Shown here: in pieces, positions 18,083 through 27,056 of the stretch | Position numbering within the stretch: the first letter of the stretch is position 1 | How the letters are laid out: each line of letters begins with the position of its first letter | Assembly (NCBI RefSeq): GCF_001610895.1 | Contig: NZ_CP011273.1 | Span: forward strand, 1,054,001 to 1,118,000 | Reading direction: 5' to 3' | Source of the DNA: Planctomyces sp. SH-PL62 | Lineage (GTDB): Bacteria; Planctomycetota; Planctomycetia; Isosphaerales; Isosphaeraceae | DNA length: 64,000 nt | Position numbers and translations under genes: made by a program | The notes under the pieces: model-generated | What the model was told of the DNA's origin: nothing | Databases searched by the model: none | The model's input: the letters and a program-made list of their open reading frames with translations, nothing else

Positions 18083-21000
18083 TCACGTCTCGTCGGTTGG
18101 TTCGTGGTGGGGCTTCTTGCGGCGGGGACGGACGGCCGCCGCGCCTCGCATCGTCAGCGTCCAGGCGGGCCGCCAGAGGATGCGGAGCGTCAGCACGTCG
18201 AGCGTCGTCCGGCCCAGGAATCGGACCCAGGGCGAACTGAAGAATCGGGATTCGCTCGTGGAGTCGATCACGTAGAAGAAGACCGGGGTCAGGACGATGC
18301 CGAAGAGGGTGACGCCGAGCATGCCGCTGAAGACGGCCACCCCCAGCGACTTCCGCATCTCCGAGCCCGCCCCGTGGGCGTAGAGCAGGGGGACGACGCC
18401 GAGGATGAAGGCCATCGACGTCATGATGATCGGCCGCAGCCGGAGCCGGCAGGCCTCCAGAGTCGCCTCGCGGATCGAGCGGCCCTGGTTGTGGATCAGC
18501 TTGGCGAACTGGACGATCAGGATGGCGTTCTTGCTCGCCAGCCCGACCAGCACCACCAGCCCGACCTGGGTGAAGATGTTGATGTCCGTCCCGGCGTTGT
18601 GGACCCCCAGCGCCGCGCTGTTGCGGACCCCGACGACCGCGCTGAGCATGCAGAGCGGGACCGAGAGGATCACCGCCAGCGGCATCGACCAGCTCTCGAA
18701 CTGGGCCGCCAGGACGAGGAAGACCATCGCGATCGAGAAGCCGAAGACGTAGAGCGCCGTGTTCCCCGCCTGCTGCTCCAGGAAGGCCAACTCGGTCCAC
18801 TCGAAGCTCATCGCATCGGGCAGCTCGCGCTGGGCGAGCCTCTCCATCGCCCGTATCGCGGTCCCTGAGCTGACCCCCGGCACGGCCGAGCCGTTGATCG
18901 AGGCGGCCGGATACATGTTGTATCGGGTGAGGATGAGCGGCCCGTTGATCTCCTCGACCCGGGCCACGGCCCCGATCGGGACCATCGTGCCCCGGTCGTT
19001 CCGGACCTGGAGCCGGCTGATGTCCTCCTTCTGGTCCCGGTATCGGGGGAGGGCCTGGACCACGACCTGCCAGGTCCGGCCGAACAGGTTGAAGTCGTTG
19101 ACGTAGAGCGAGCCGAGGTACGCCTGGAGCGTCTGGAAGACGTCGCGGAGGGGCACCCCTTTCACGAGGCAGGCGTCGCGGTCGACGTCGAGGAAGATCT
19201 GGGGGACGTTGGCGCGGAAGACGGACGTGAGCCCGTCGACCGCCGGCGACCGTCCCGCCGACCCTCCCCCCGTCAGCCCCTCGATCCAGGCCCGGAAGCC
19301 TCCCCCGGCGGCCTTGGGCTTCTCGGCCGCCTCCGACTTCGCGGCGTCTTCCGGGGGGATCGGGTCGCCGTCCACGTCGATGCCGGGGTTGGTCGGGCTG
19401 ACGTTCGCGAGCGCGACCAGCCGCTCGATCTCGCGCTGGAGCCGCGCGGGGCCGAGGTCGCCGCGGTCCTCGACCATGAGCATCCAGCCCCCGGCGCGTC
19501 CGGCGCCTCGGATCGGCGGCGGCCCGAACATGGAGACGTTGGCCTCCGGGACGGCCGCCGCGAGCTTGCCCCGGAGCTTGTTCATGATGACTTCGTAATA
19601 CAGGTCGTTGGTCCGCCGCTTGCTGAAGGGCTCGAGCGTGACGAACATCGTGCCGAAATTCGACCCGAACGCACTGAGCAGGAGCGACTGCCCCGAGATC
19701 GCCACCGTCGACGCCACGCCCGGCTCCTCGCGGACGATCGCCGCGATCTTGCGCAGGGTCGCGCGGGTCCGCTCCAGCGAGGACGAGTCCGGGAGCTGGA
19801 TGTTCGTCAGCATATATCCCATGTCTTGCGACGGGACGAACCCCCGGGGCGTCTTGATGAACGTGTCATACGTCAGGAACAGGAGCCCGGCGTAGACCGC
19901 GAAGACCAGCATGAAGACCCGCAGCAGCCCGCCGACCAGGCGGGAGTACAGGCCCGCGGTCGCGAGGAAGCCGCGATTGAACAGCGTGAAGAATCGCCCC
20001 AGGACGAAGTTCAAGGGACCGGCGAACGTCCAGAGGGCCAGGCCGCCGATCACCGCGGCGACCGCTTCGGCGGCCTGCTCGGGGCTGGCGCCCAGGCGGA
20101 GCATCAGGTCGCCCGCCGAGTCCAGGACCGAAGCGCGGTGGACCGCCTCGGCCCCCGCTCGCTCGAAATAGGGGAGCAGCCTGGGGCTCAGCGAGGTGTA
20201 GCCCAGCCAGGCCCCGATCCCGGCCAGCACGAAGCGGGGGAGCGCCTGATACTCCCCCTTCCCCCGGGGCTTGAGGAGCATCGCCGCCAGCGCCGGGCTC
20301 AGGGTCAGCGAATTGATCGTCGAGAGGATCGTCGCCGAGGCGATCGTCAGGGCGAACTGGCGGAAGAACTGGCCGGTGATCCCCGAGATGAACGCGCAGG
20401 GGATGAACACCGCCGTCAGCACCAGCCCCACCGCCACCACCGGCGAGGAGACCTCCGACATCGCCTGGATCGTCGCCGCTCGGGGCGTCAGGCCCCGCTC
20501 GATGTGGTGCTCGACCGCCTCGACCACGACGATCGCGTCGTCCACCACGATCCCGATCGCCAGCACCAGCCCGAACAGCGTCAGGTTGTTCAGGCTGAAC
20601 CCCATCCCCAGCATCACCGCGAAGGTCCCGACGATCCCCACCGGGACCGCCACCAGCGGGATCAGGGCCGACCGCCAGTTCTGCAGGAACAGCAGCACGA
20701 CCAGGGCCACCAGAACCACCGAGTCCATCAGGGTCTTGAAGACCTCCTGGATCGACTCGCGGATGTAAGGGGTGGTGTCGTAGCGGATGACGTAGTCGAG
20801 GCCCTCGGGGAAGTCTTGCTTCAGCTCCGCGATCTTCGCGCGGACGACGTCGGCCGTCTCCAGCGCGTTGGAGTCCGGGAGCATGAAGACGGCCATGTTG
20901 GCCACGGGCTGGCCGTTGATCTCGCTGTCGATGTCCAGGCTGCGGGCCCCCAGCTCGATCTCCCCCAGGTCGCGGATGCGGACGACGCGGCCGTCTCGGG

Positions 21001-21766
21001 TCCGCTTGACGATCACGTCGCCGAACTGGTCGACGTCTTCAAGTCTCCCCAGGGTGTCGATCGTGAACTGGGTGCGGGAGCCGCCCGCCTCCGACGACTG
21101 GCCCACCGATCCGGCGGCGACCTGCGCGTTCTGCTCGCGGAGCGCCGCGACGACGTCGCCGGCGTTGAGCTCGCGCATCGCCAGCTTGTCCGGGTCGAGC
21201 CAGATCCTCATGCTGTAGTTGCGAGTCCCAAGGACTCCGACGTCGCTGATCCCCGGGAGCCTCGCCATCTCCTCGCGGATGTGCATGAGCGCGTAGTTGC
21301 TCAGGTAGAGCTGGTCGTACCGGGCGTCGGGCGAGAAGAGCCCGATCGAGAGCAGGATGTCGGGCGACCGTTTGCGGGTCGTGACGCCGGTGGCCTTGAT
21401 GACGTCGGGGAGCATCGGGACCGCCAGGGCCACCCGGTTCTGCACCAGGACCTGCGCCAGGTTCAGGTCCACCCCCTGCTTGAACGTGACGGTCAGCGTG
21501 TAGTTGCCGTCATTGGTGGACTGGGACGACATGTACATCATGTCGTCGACGCCGTTGACCTTCTGCTCGATCGGCGAGGCGACGGTGTCGGAGACCACCT
21601 GCGCGTTGGCCCCCGGATACTGGCAGGAGACCATTACGGTCGGCGGCGCGATCTGGGGGAACATCGCGACCGGCAGGCTGTAGAGCGACAGCGCGCCGGC
21701 CAGCGTGATCACGATCGAGATGACCGAGGCGAAGATCGGCCTGTCGATGAAGAATCGCGTGAACAC
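18083..21766 (-). CDS. HAE-1 type RND efflux pump inner-membrane subunit (first of pair)
   Basis: Paralogue of the following pump, 1227 aa, with FTRFFIDRPIFASVISIVITL at the start and the VVDDAIVVVEAVEHH proton-relay segment near residue 400. It is longer than AcrB (1049 aa) for two reasons: an extra segment at about 501-589 with two hydrophobic stretches, and a low-complexity Ala/Lys/Gly-rich insertion at about 790-845 in the second periplasmic region. It follows the adaptor gene by 54 bp in the TetR-adaptor-RND-RND operon. The two pumps share nearly identical stretches, such as the block from SPVVAVGLVLTAVFIPCAF onward. Confidence 0.93.
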   Translation of the reverse strand: MFTRFFIDRPIFASVISIVITLAGALSLYSLPVAMFPQIAPPTVMVSCQYPGANAQVVSDTVASPIEQKVNGVDDMMYMSSQSTNDGNYTLTVTFKQGVDLNLAQVLVQNRVALAVPMLPDVIKATGVTTRKRSPDILLSIGLFSPDARYDQLYLSNYALMHIREEMARLPGISDVGVLGTRNYSMRIWLDPDKLAMRELNAGDVVAALREQNAQVAAGSVGQSSEAGGSRTQFTIDTLGRLEDVDQFGDVIVKRTRDGRVVRIRDLGEIELGARSLDIDSEINGQPVANMAVFMLPDSNALETADVVRAKIAELKQDFPEGLDYVIRYDTTPYIRESIQEVFKTLMDSVVLVALVVLLFLQNWRSALIPLVAVPVGIVGTFAVMLGMGFSLNNLTLFGLVLAIGIVVDDAIVVVEAVEHHIERGLTPRAATIQAMSEVSSPVVAVGLVLTAVFIPCAFISGITGQFFRQFALTIASATILSTINSLTLSPALAAMLLKPRGKGEYQALPRFVLAGIGAWLGYTSLSPRLLPYFERAGAEAVHRASVLDSAGDLMLRLGASPEQAAEAVAAVIGGLALWTFAGPLNFVLGRFFTLFNRGFLATAGLYSRLVGGLLRVFMLVFAVYAGLLFLTYDTFIKTPRGFVPSQDMGYMLTNIQLPDSSSLERTRATLRKIAAIVREEPGVASTVAISGQSLLLSAFGSNFGTMFVTLEPFSKRRTNDLYYEVIMNKLRGKLAAAVPEANVSMFGPPPIRGAGRAGGWMLMVEDRGDLGPARLQREIERLVALANVSPTNPGIDVDGDPIPPEDAAKSEAAEKPKAAGGGFRAWIEGLTGGGSAGRSPAVDGLTSVFRANVPQIFLDVDRDACLVKGVPLRDVFQTLQAYLGSLYVNDFNLFGRTWQVVVQALPRYRDQKEDISRLQVRNDRGTMVPIGAVARVEEINGPLILTRYNMYPAASINGSAVPGVSSGTAIRAMERLAQRELPDAMSFEWTELAFLEQQAGNTALYVFGFSIAMVFLVLAAQFESWSMPLAVILSVPLCMLSAVVGVRNSAALGVHNAGTDINIFTQVGLVVLVGLASKNAILIVQFAKLIHNQGRSIREATLEACRLRLRPIIMTSMAFILGVVPLLYAHGAGSEMRKSLGVAVFSGMLGVTLFGIVLTPVFFYVIDSTSESRFFSSPWVRFLGRTTLDVLTLRILWRPAWTLTMRGAAAVRPRRKKPHHEPTDET

Positions 21767-21820
21767 GTGGCATTCATCTCGTCGAGGTCGTGGCGTCTAA
21801 GCGTCGCTGCAGGGGCTCGA

Positions 21821-23155
21821 TCAGGGGGCCTTCTTGGCGGCGGACGCCGGGGCCGTGGCCGGGGATGGGGCCGTGGCCGGAGAGTTGGCCGGAGCCGGGT
21901 CCACGACCGATGCGGGCGGCGGCGGGGCGTCGGCCCCGCCGGGCTCGGGATCGAAGGGGCGGGCCGTCACCGGCGCGTCCTTGCGGAGTTTCTGGAGGCC
22001 GCTGACCACGACGAGGTCGTCGGGCTTGATCCCTTCGGAGACTTCGCGAAAGCCGTCGACGAGCACGCCGATCCGTCCGAGGTCGACGAGCGAGTGGGTG
22101 TACTTGGGGATGGGCGAGCCGTCCCGATTCGTCAGCGGCTTGCCCGCCTTGTCCGTGAAGAACTCCGGCTCACCGTCCTTCACCGCCCGCCGCAGGACGT
22201 ACACCTTCTTCGCCCCCTGATCGGAGGTCAGGGCTTCCTCACGCACAAGGAGCGCCGGGTGCGGCTCGCCGATCGGGAGCTTGACGCGGACGAAAAGGCC
22301 CGGGGTGAACAACCCCTTCGGATTGTCGAGGCGGGCGCGGAAGCGGAGGGTCCCGGTGTTCAGGTCGACGCGGTTGTCGGTGAAGTCGACGACCCCCTTG
22401 TGACGGAAATCGGGCTCGTCGGACAGGGCGATCTCGACGGGCGTCTGTTGCTCGCTCCCGGCCCCGCGCGACTGGAGGAGGCGGCGGATCCGCAGCATGG
22501 CCGCCTCGTTGACGTCGAAATAGACGTAGATCGGGTCCTGGCTGACGACGAAGGTCAGGGGCGTGACGTCGGCCTGCACCAGGTTGCCGGGGTCGACCTG
22601 TCGTCGGCTGAGTCGACCCGAGATCGGGGACGAGACGCGGGTGAACTGGAGGTCGAGTTGGGCGAGGTCGTGGGCGGCCTTGGCCGTCCCCACCGCCGCC
22701 ACGGCCTCGGCGTGGTCGAACGCGTAGCGGTCGTACTCCTCGCGGCTGATCGAAAGGCCTCGGTCGTAGAGAACCTTGGCCCGCTGGAACTCGTTGCTGA
22801 GCCGCTTGGCCCGGGTCTCGGCCTGCTCCAGCTCCGCGTGGGTCCGATCGGCCGCGGCCTGGAACGGCCGGGCGTCGATCTGGAACAGGACGGAGTCCTT
22901 GTCGACCTGCTGGCCGTCCTGGAAGTACACCTGGTTGAGATAACCGGAGACCCGCGCCCGGATCTCGACCGACATCACCGCCTCGGTCCGCCCGGGGAAG
23001 GTCTCGAAGTCCAGGACCTCGCGGCTGATCGGCCGTTCGAAGAGGACGAGGTCCGGCGGCCGCGCCGCCGGGGCCGTCGAGGAGGCCGCGTTCCCGCAGC
23101 CCGCGACGGTTCCGCATGCCAACATCGCCAGCCCGATCCAGATCCGACGATCCAT
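21821..23155 (-). CDS. RND efflux periplasmic adaptor lipoprotein (HlyD/AcrA family)
   Basis: Membrane-fusion protein, 444 aa, linking the RND pumps to an outer-membrane channel. A lipobox (GTVAGC at about residues 15-20) predicts lipid anchoring. Barrel-sandwich half-motifs flank a coiled-coil hairpin (VEIRARVSGYLNQVYFQDGQ on one side, ISGRLSRRQVDPGNLVQ on the other), followed by beta-barrel and membrane-proximal domains. A Pro/Ala-rich tail of about 45 residues follows residue 400. ATG at 23155. It lies 29 bp after tetR and 54 bp before the first pump gene. Confidence 0.93.
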   Translation of the reverse strand: MDRRIWIGLAMLACGTVAGCGNAASSTAPAARPPDLVLFERPISREVLDFETFPGRTEAVMSVEIRARVSGYLNQVYFQDGQQVDKDSVLFQIDARPFQAAADRTHAELEQAETRAKRLSNEFQRAKVLYDRGLSISREEYDRYAFDHAEAVAAVGTAKAAHDLAQLDLQFTRVSSPISGRLSRRQVDPGNLVQADVTPLTFVVSQDPIYVYFDVNEAAMLRIRRLLQSRGAGSEQQTPVEIALSDEPDFRHKGVVDFTDNRVDLNTGTLRFRARLDNPKGLFTPGLFVRVKLPIGEPHPALLVREEALTSDQGAKKVYVLRRAVKDGEPEFFTDKAGKPLTNRDGSPIPKYTHSLVDLGRIGVLVDGFREVSEGIKPDDLVVVSGLQKLRKDAPVTARPFDPEPGGADAPPPPASVVDPAPANSPATAPSPATAPASAAKKAP

Positions 23156-23184
23156 ATCGATCACTCCTCGCGTCGTCCGGTCAC

Positions 23185-23910
23185 TCACTCGTCGGCTCCC
23201 CCTCGGAATCCCCGTTCGGCCTCGTTCCGACGTCCCGGGCCGGTCCCGCCCGCCGACAGGTCGGCGTCCTTGAGACGCTCCCGTTCGACGTCCGACAGGA
23301 TGCCCCGGAAGACGACGTCCAGGATGTCCCGGGCCTGCTCGGCGACAGGTTTCGCCGCGCCGGCAAAGTAGTTGGTGAACATGGTTCCGTAGATCAGGTT
23401 GCCGATCACGTCGCTGATCTGCTCCGGGGGGATCGCCCGCAGCCGCCCCTCTTCGGTCAGGGTTCCATAGAGCTTCCGCCACTGCTGGCCGTGCTCCTGG
23501 CGGTGTTCGATGTAGGTGGGGCGGGTCCGATCCTTGAACTGGGCCCGTTCCTGGATCAGCAGCTCGACGTACTCGGGATGCTCGGCGAAGAAGGTCAGGA
23601 ACGCCAGAATGCCCCGAGCGATCCTTTCCAGCCCGTCCTCTAGACCAGCGACATTCGCCTCGACTTGGGCCGAGAGCGCCCTCATCACCCGATCCGCGGC
23701 GGCCAGGAAAAGCTCCCGCTTGCTCGGGAAATAGCGGTAGATCGTCCCCTTGCCGACCCCCAGGCGATCCGCCAGCTCTTGCGTCATGGCGTCCGAAAAG
23801 CCATGCTCCGCGAAGAGTTCCGTCGCCTTGCAGAGGATCTGCTCGCGACGCGCCGCGGCGTCCTTCCCCGGCGCCCGGCCTTTCAGTTCATTCTTGGACG
23901 CGGCGCTCAT
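23185..23910 (-). CDS. TetR-family transcriptional regulator of the efflux operon
   Basis: A 241-aa TetR repressor. The N-terminal HTH at about residues 22-70 is typical: ILCKATELFAEHGFSDAM, then LADRLGVGKGTIYRYFPSK. The helical ligand-binding C-domain follows, and the last 30 residues are a Gly/Arg-rich tail. It is the first gene of the efflux operon, and its promoter overlaps a near-perfect palindrome, so autorepression relieved by pump substrates is likely (inference). Confidence 0.92.
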   Translation of the reverse strand: MSAASKNELKGRAPGKDAAARREQILCKATELFAEHGFSDAMTQELADRLGVGKGTIYRYFPSKRELFLAAADRVMRALSAQVEANVAGLEDGLERIARGILAFLTFFAEHPEYVELLIQERAQFKDRTRPTYIEHRQEHGQQWRKLYGTLTEEGRLRAIPPEQISDVIGNLIYGTMFTNYFAGAAKPVAEQARDILDVVFRGILSDVERERLKDADLSAGGTGPGRRNEAERGFRGGADE

Positions 23911-23930
23911 GGTGGGCTCGTCAAGGAGGG

Positions 23931-23946
23931 GACGGACCGGTCAGTC
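23931..23946. promoter_or_regulatory. Candidate TetR operator palindrome
   Basis: A 16-bp palindrome with one mismatched position (gacggaccggtcagtc). It has the ACCGGT centre common in operators of TetR-family regulators and lies just downstream of the -10 of the efflux operon, where bound repressor would block transcription. Confidence 0.6.
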
Positions 23947-23951
23947 CGAGT

Positions 23952-23979
23952 ATTATGAGCTTCGGGATTGTAAAATCAA
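23952..23979 (-). promoter_or_regulatory. Promoter of the tetR-efflux operon
   Basis: On the minus strand TTGATT (23979-23974) and CATAAT (23957-23952) are 16 bp apart, followed within a few bases by the palindrome and about 40 bp further by the tetR start. Confidence 0.6.
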
Positions 23980-24179
23980 CCTTAAACATTCGGGGTTGAT
24001 TTCGAGGGAAGGGGCGTCGATGATGAAATCGACCCGGCCGACGAGAGCCGATGCGCGCAGGCCCTCGCATCGTCCCTCGCCCCGCCTCCGCCCCCCCCCG
24101 CGGAAACCGCTCCCGCCGTCGACGACCGGTCGACTGGAACCATCCCAAACCTCCAGCCGAAAAGAAGCGGAGCCGAACC

Positions 24180-27026
24180 ATGGACAAGCCCGCCGTCAGC
24201 CGGGAACGGCTTCGACGACCCCTCCGAACGATCGCCGTCGTCGCGGCGGTCATCGCGACCTCCGCCTACTCCATCCGGGCGCAGGAGCCGCTCGCGTCGG
24301 GAGCGAAACCCTCGCCCGAGGCGGTTGAGTTCTTCGAGACCTCGGTCCGGCCGGTCCTGGTCGAGTCGTGCCAGAAGTGCCACGGCCCGGAGAAGCAGAA
24401 GGCCGACTTCCGGGTGGACAGTCGCGAAGCGATCCTCAAGGGGGGCTCGCTCGGACCGGCCGTCGTCCCCGGCGACCCCGGCGAATCGCCGCTGCTGCAG
24501 GCCCTCACCCACGGCGAGGACGAAGACCTCAAGATGCCGCCCGACGCCAAGCTCCCGGACCCGGCGATCGAAGCCCTCACCCGATGGGTGGAAATGGGCG
24601 CGCCGTGGGGCGAGTCCCCCTCGGACCGGGCCGCGACCGCCGATCCGGCGGAGGAGCACTGGGCTTTTCAGCCTTTGAAGGAGTCTCCGCTCCCCGAGGT
24701 CCAGGATCGGGGCTGGGTCAAGACGCCCGTCGACGCCCGCATCCTCGCCCGTCTCGAACGGGAAGGGATGACGCCGTCGCCGCCCGTCGATCGTCGGACC
24801 CTGCTCCGCCGCGCCACGCTCGACTTGCTGGGCGTCCCCCCCACGATCGAGGAGATCGAGGCGTTCGAAGCCGACCCGTCGCCCGACGCCCTCGCGACGG
24901 TCGTCGACCGACTCCTGGCGTCCCCGCTGTACGGAGAGCGCTGGGGAAGGCACTGGCTGGACGTCGCCCGCTATGCCGACACGAAAGGCTACGTCTTCCA
25001 GGAGGAACGCAAGTATCCCTACGCGTTCACCTATCGGGACTACGTGATCGACGCCTTCAACGCAGACCTGCCGTTCGATCAGTTCATCGTCGAGCAACTG
25101 GCGGCCGATCAACTCCCGGCCGACGGCGACCCGAACCGACTGGCCGCAATGGGCTTCCTGACGGTCGGCCGCCGGTTCCTCCAGGATAAGAACGAGATCA
25201 TCGATGACCGGATCGACCTCGTCGGCCGTGGGCTCCTGGGCATGACGATCGCCTGCGCCCGCTGCCACGACCACAAGTTCGACCCGATCCCGACCGAGGA
25301 CTACTACTCGCTCTACGGCGTTTTCGCCAGCTCGGTGGAGCCGGCCGAACTCCCCCGGCTCGACGGCGACTCGGCCGCCGACTCGGTCGAGATCCAAGAA
25401 CTGGAGAAGCGACTCGCCGAGGCCCGGAAGGTCCGCGACGACTTCAAGGCCGCCCGCCGGGCCGAGGTCGTCGAGGACTTGCAGGCCCGAGGTTCCCTCT
25501 ACCTGAAGGCCGCCTACGACGTCGGCTTCGACCCCCGTGCGACCCGCGCGGACGAGCGGGCCGCGAAGGACGGACTGACGCCGCTCCGGTTGAGGCTGGC
25601 CGCCCGCCTCTGCAAGACGAAGTTCGACTCGCCGGCCGCCGACGCCGACCCCGTGCTAGCCCCCTGGAAGCTGTTCCAGTCCCTCTCCAGCGAGGAGTTC
25701 TCCGCGAAGGCGCCCGAGGTGCTCGCGAAGCTCGACCAGCGGGCGCAGGCCGAGCCGGCGTCGATCCATCCCCTGATCCTCGCCTCGATCCGCGAGGCGA
25801 AGCCGACCGACATGAACCAGGTCGCCGCCTGCTACTCGGCCGTGCTGGCCGGGCTCGAGGAACGGCTCCGCGCGGCCGGCGACAAGAAAGCCGAGCCCCT
25901 GGCCGAGCCCGATTGGGAGTCGCTCCGCCAGGCGTTCCACGCGCCGGGAGGCCCTCTCATCCCGGACCCCGGCGAGGACCGCGGCCTGATCGACCGGGCC
26001 CAGCGCGAGGAGCTTCGGAAGCTGGAGAACAAGGTCGCCGAGGTCGACAAGGCGGCGGCCGGCAAGATCCGACGGGCGATGGTCATGAACGACGCCCCCG
26101 AGCCGGTCGAGCCCCGCGTCTTCATCCGGGGCAACGCCGGGAGGCCGGGCAAGGTGGTGCCTCGCCAGTTCCTCAAGGTCCTGAGCGAGCCCGACCGCAA
26201 GCCCTTCGAGAAGGGGAGCGGCCGGCTGGAGCTGGCCCAGGCGATCGTCGGCCGGGCCGCTCCGCTGTCCGCCCGCGTGATCGTGAACCGCGTCTGGCGC
26301 TGGCACTTCGGCGAAGGGCTGGTCGACAGCCCCAGCGACTTCGGCGTCAAGACCGACCCCCCGTCGCATCCCGAACTGCTCGACGAGCTGGCGGCGGGAT
26401 TCCTCGCGGACGGCTGGTCGATCAAGAGCCTTCATCGCAAGATCATGCTCTCCAACACCTACCAGCAGGCGAGCGCCCTCCGGCCCGACTGCCTGGAAAA
26501 GGACGCCCGCAACCGCCTCGTCTGGCGGTTCAACCGTCAGCGGCTCGACTTCGAGTCCCTCCGCGACTCGATCCTGGCCGTATCCGGCGCGCTCGACCCG
26601 GCGCGGGGAGGGCCGTCGGTGACCTTCGACGGGTCGTCGAACCCGCCCCGGCGTACGGTCTACGGCTTCATTGACCGGCAGAACATGGATGGGGTGTACC
26701 GGACCTTCGACTTCGCGATCCCCGACGCCACCAACCCGCGCCGGTTCGTGACGACGGTCCCCCAGCAAGCCCTGTTCCTCATGAACAGCCCGTTCGTGCA
26801 GGAGCAGTCTCGGCGACTGGCTTCGGCCGTCGAGCAGGCTGATCGCGCCGAGGCGGTGCGATCGGTGTACGAGCGGGTGCTCGGCCGCCGCCCCGACGAA
26901 CGCGAGGCGGCGCTCGCGACGGCCTTCCTCGACCGCCCGGCGGCCGAGGGGGAGGCGACGCCGCCGCCGCTGGCGCAGCTCGCCCAGGTGCTCATGCTCA
27001 CGAACGAATTCCTCTACATGGACTGA
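24180..27026 (+). CDS. PSD1-type planctomycete cytochrome (DUF1549/DUF1553)
   Basis: A large exported protein (about 948 aa) with an N-terminal signal segment. The PSCyt1-type c-heme region has a CxxCH site (CQKCH near residue 63), followed by the DUF1549 domain with a second CxxCH (CARCH) in the typical CARCHDHKFDPIPTEDYY context, and a C-terminal DUF1553 domain (VNRVWRWHFGEGLVDSPSDFG, later LTNEFLYMD at the end). A charged coiled-coil-like stretch lies between the two domains. ATG at 24180 has GGAG at proper distance. It pairs with the DUF1501 gene 30 bp downstream, a very common planctomycete two-gene unit thought to act in periplasmic degradation of complex glycans, but not biochemically defined. 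Confidence 0.94.
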   Translation: MDKPAVSRERLRRPLRTIAVVAAVIATSAYSIRAQEPLASGAKPSPEAVEFFETSVRPVLVESCQKCHGPEKQKADFRVDSREAILKGGSLGPAVVPGDPGESPLLQALTHGEDEDLKMPPDAKLPDPAIEALTRWVEMGAPWGESPSDRAATADPAEEHWAFQPLKESPLPEVQDRGWVKTPVDARILARLEREGMTPSPPVDRRTLLRRATLDLLGVPPTIEEIEAFEADPSPDALATVVDRLLASPLYGERWGRHWLDVARYADTKGYVFQEERKYPYAFTYRDYVIDAFNADLPFDQFIVEQLAADQLPADGDPNRLAAMGFLTVGRRFLQDKNEIIDDRIDLVGRGLLGMTIACARCHDHKFDPIPTEDYYSLYGVFASSVEPAELPRLDGDSAADSVEIQELEKRLAEARKVRDDFKAARRAEVVEDLQARGSLYLKAAYDVGFDPRATRADERAAKDGLTPLRLRLAARLCKTKFDSPAADADPVLAPWKLFQSLSSEEFSAKAPEVLAKLDQRAQAEPASIHPLILASIREAKPTDMNQVAACYSAVLAGLEERLRAAGDKKAEPLAEPDWESLRQAFHAPGGPLIPDPGEDRGLIDRAQREELRKLENKVAEVDKAAAGKIRRAMVMNDAPEPVEPRVFIRGNAGRPGKVVPRQFLKVLSEPDRKPFEKGSGRLELAQAIVGRAAPLSARVIVNRVWRWHFGEGLVDSPSDFGVKTDPPSHPELLDELAAGFLADGWSIKSLHRKIMLSNTYQQASALRPDCLEKDARNRLVWRFNRQRLDFESLRDSILAVSGALDPARGGPSVTFDGSSNPPRRTVYGFIDRQNMDGVYRTFDFAIPDATNPRRFVTTVPQQALFLMNSPFVQEQSRRLASAVEQADRAEAVRSVYERVLGRRPDEREAALATAFLDRPAAEGEATPPPLAQLAQVLMLTNEFLYMD

Positions 27027-27056
27027 TCCGGTCGTCCGGGTCCGAGGGCTCCTACG

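Noticed and set aside
15493-18240. A 915-codon open frame on the plus strand opposite the RND pump, and similar ones at 19826-23371, 25656-28625, 28772-30856, 36058-37989 and 58899-62303
   Set aside because: All lie antisense to clear conserved genes, have Arg/Asp/Gly/Val-rich composition expected from reading GC-rich codons backwards, and show no domain motifs.
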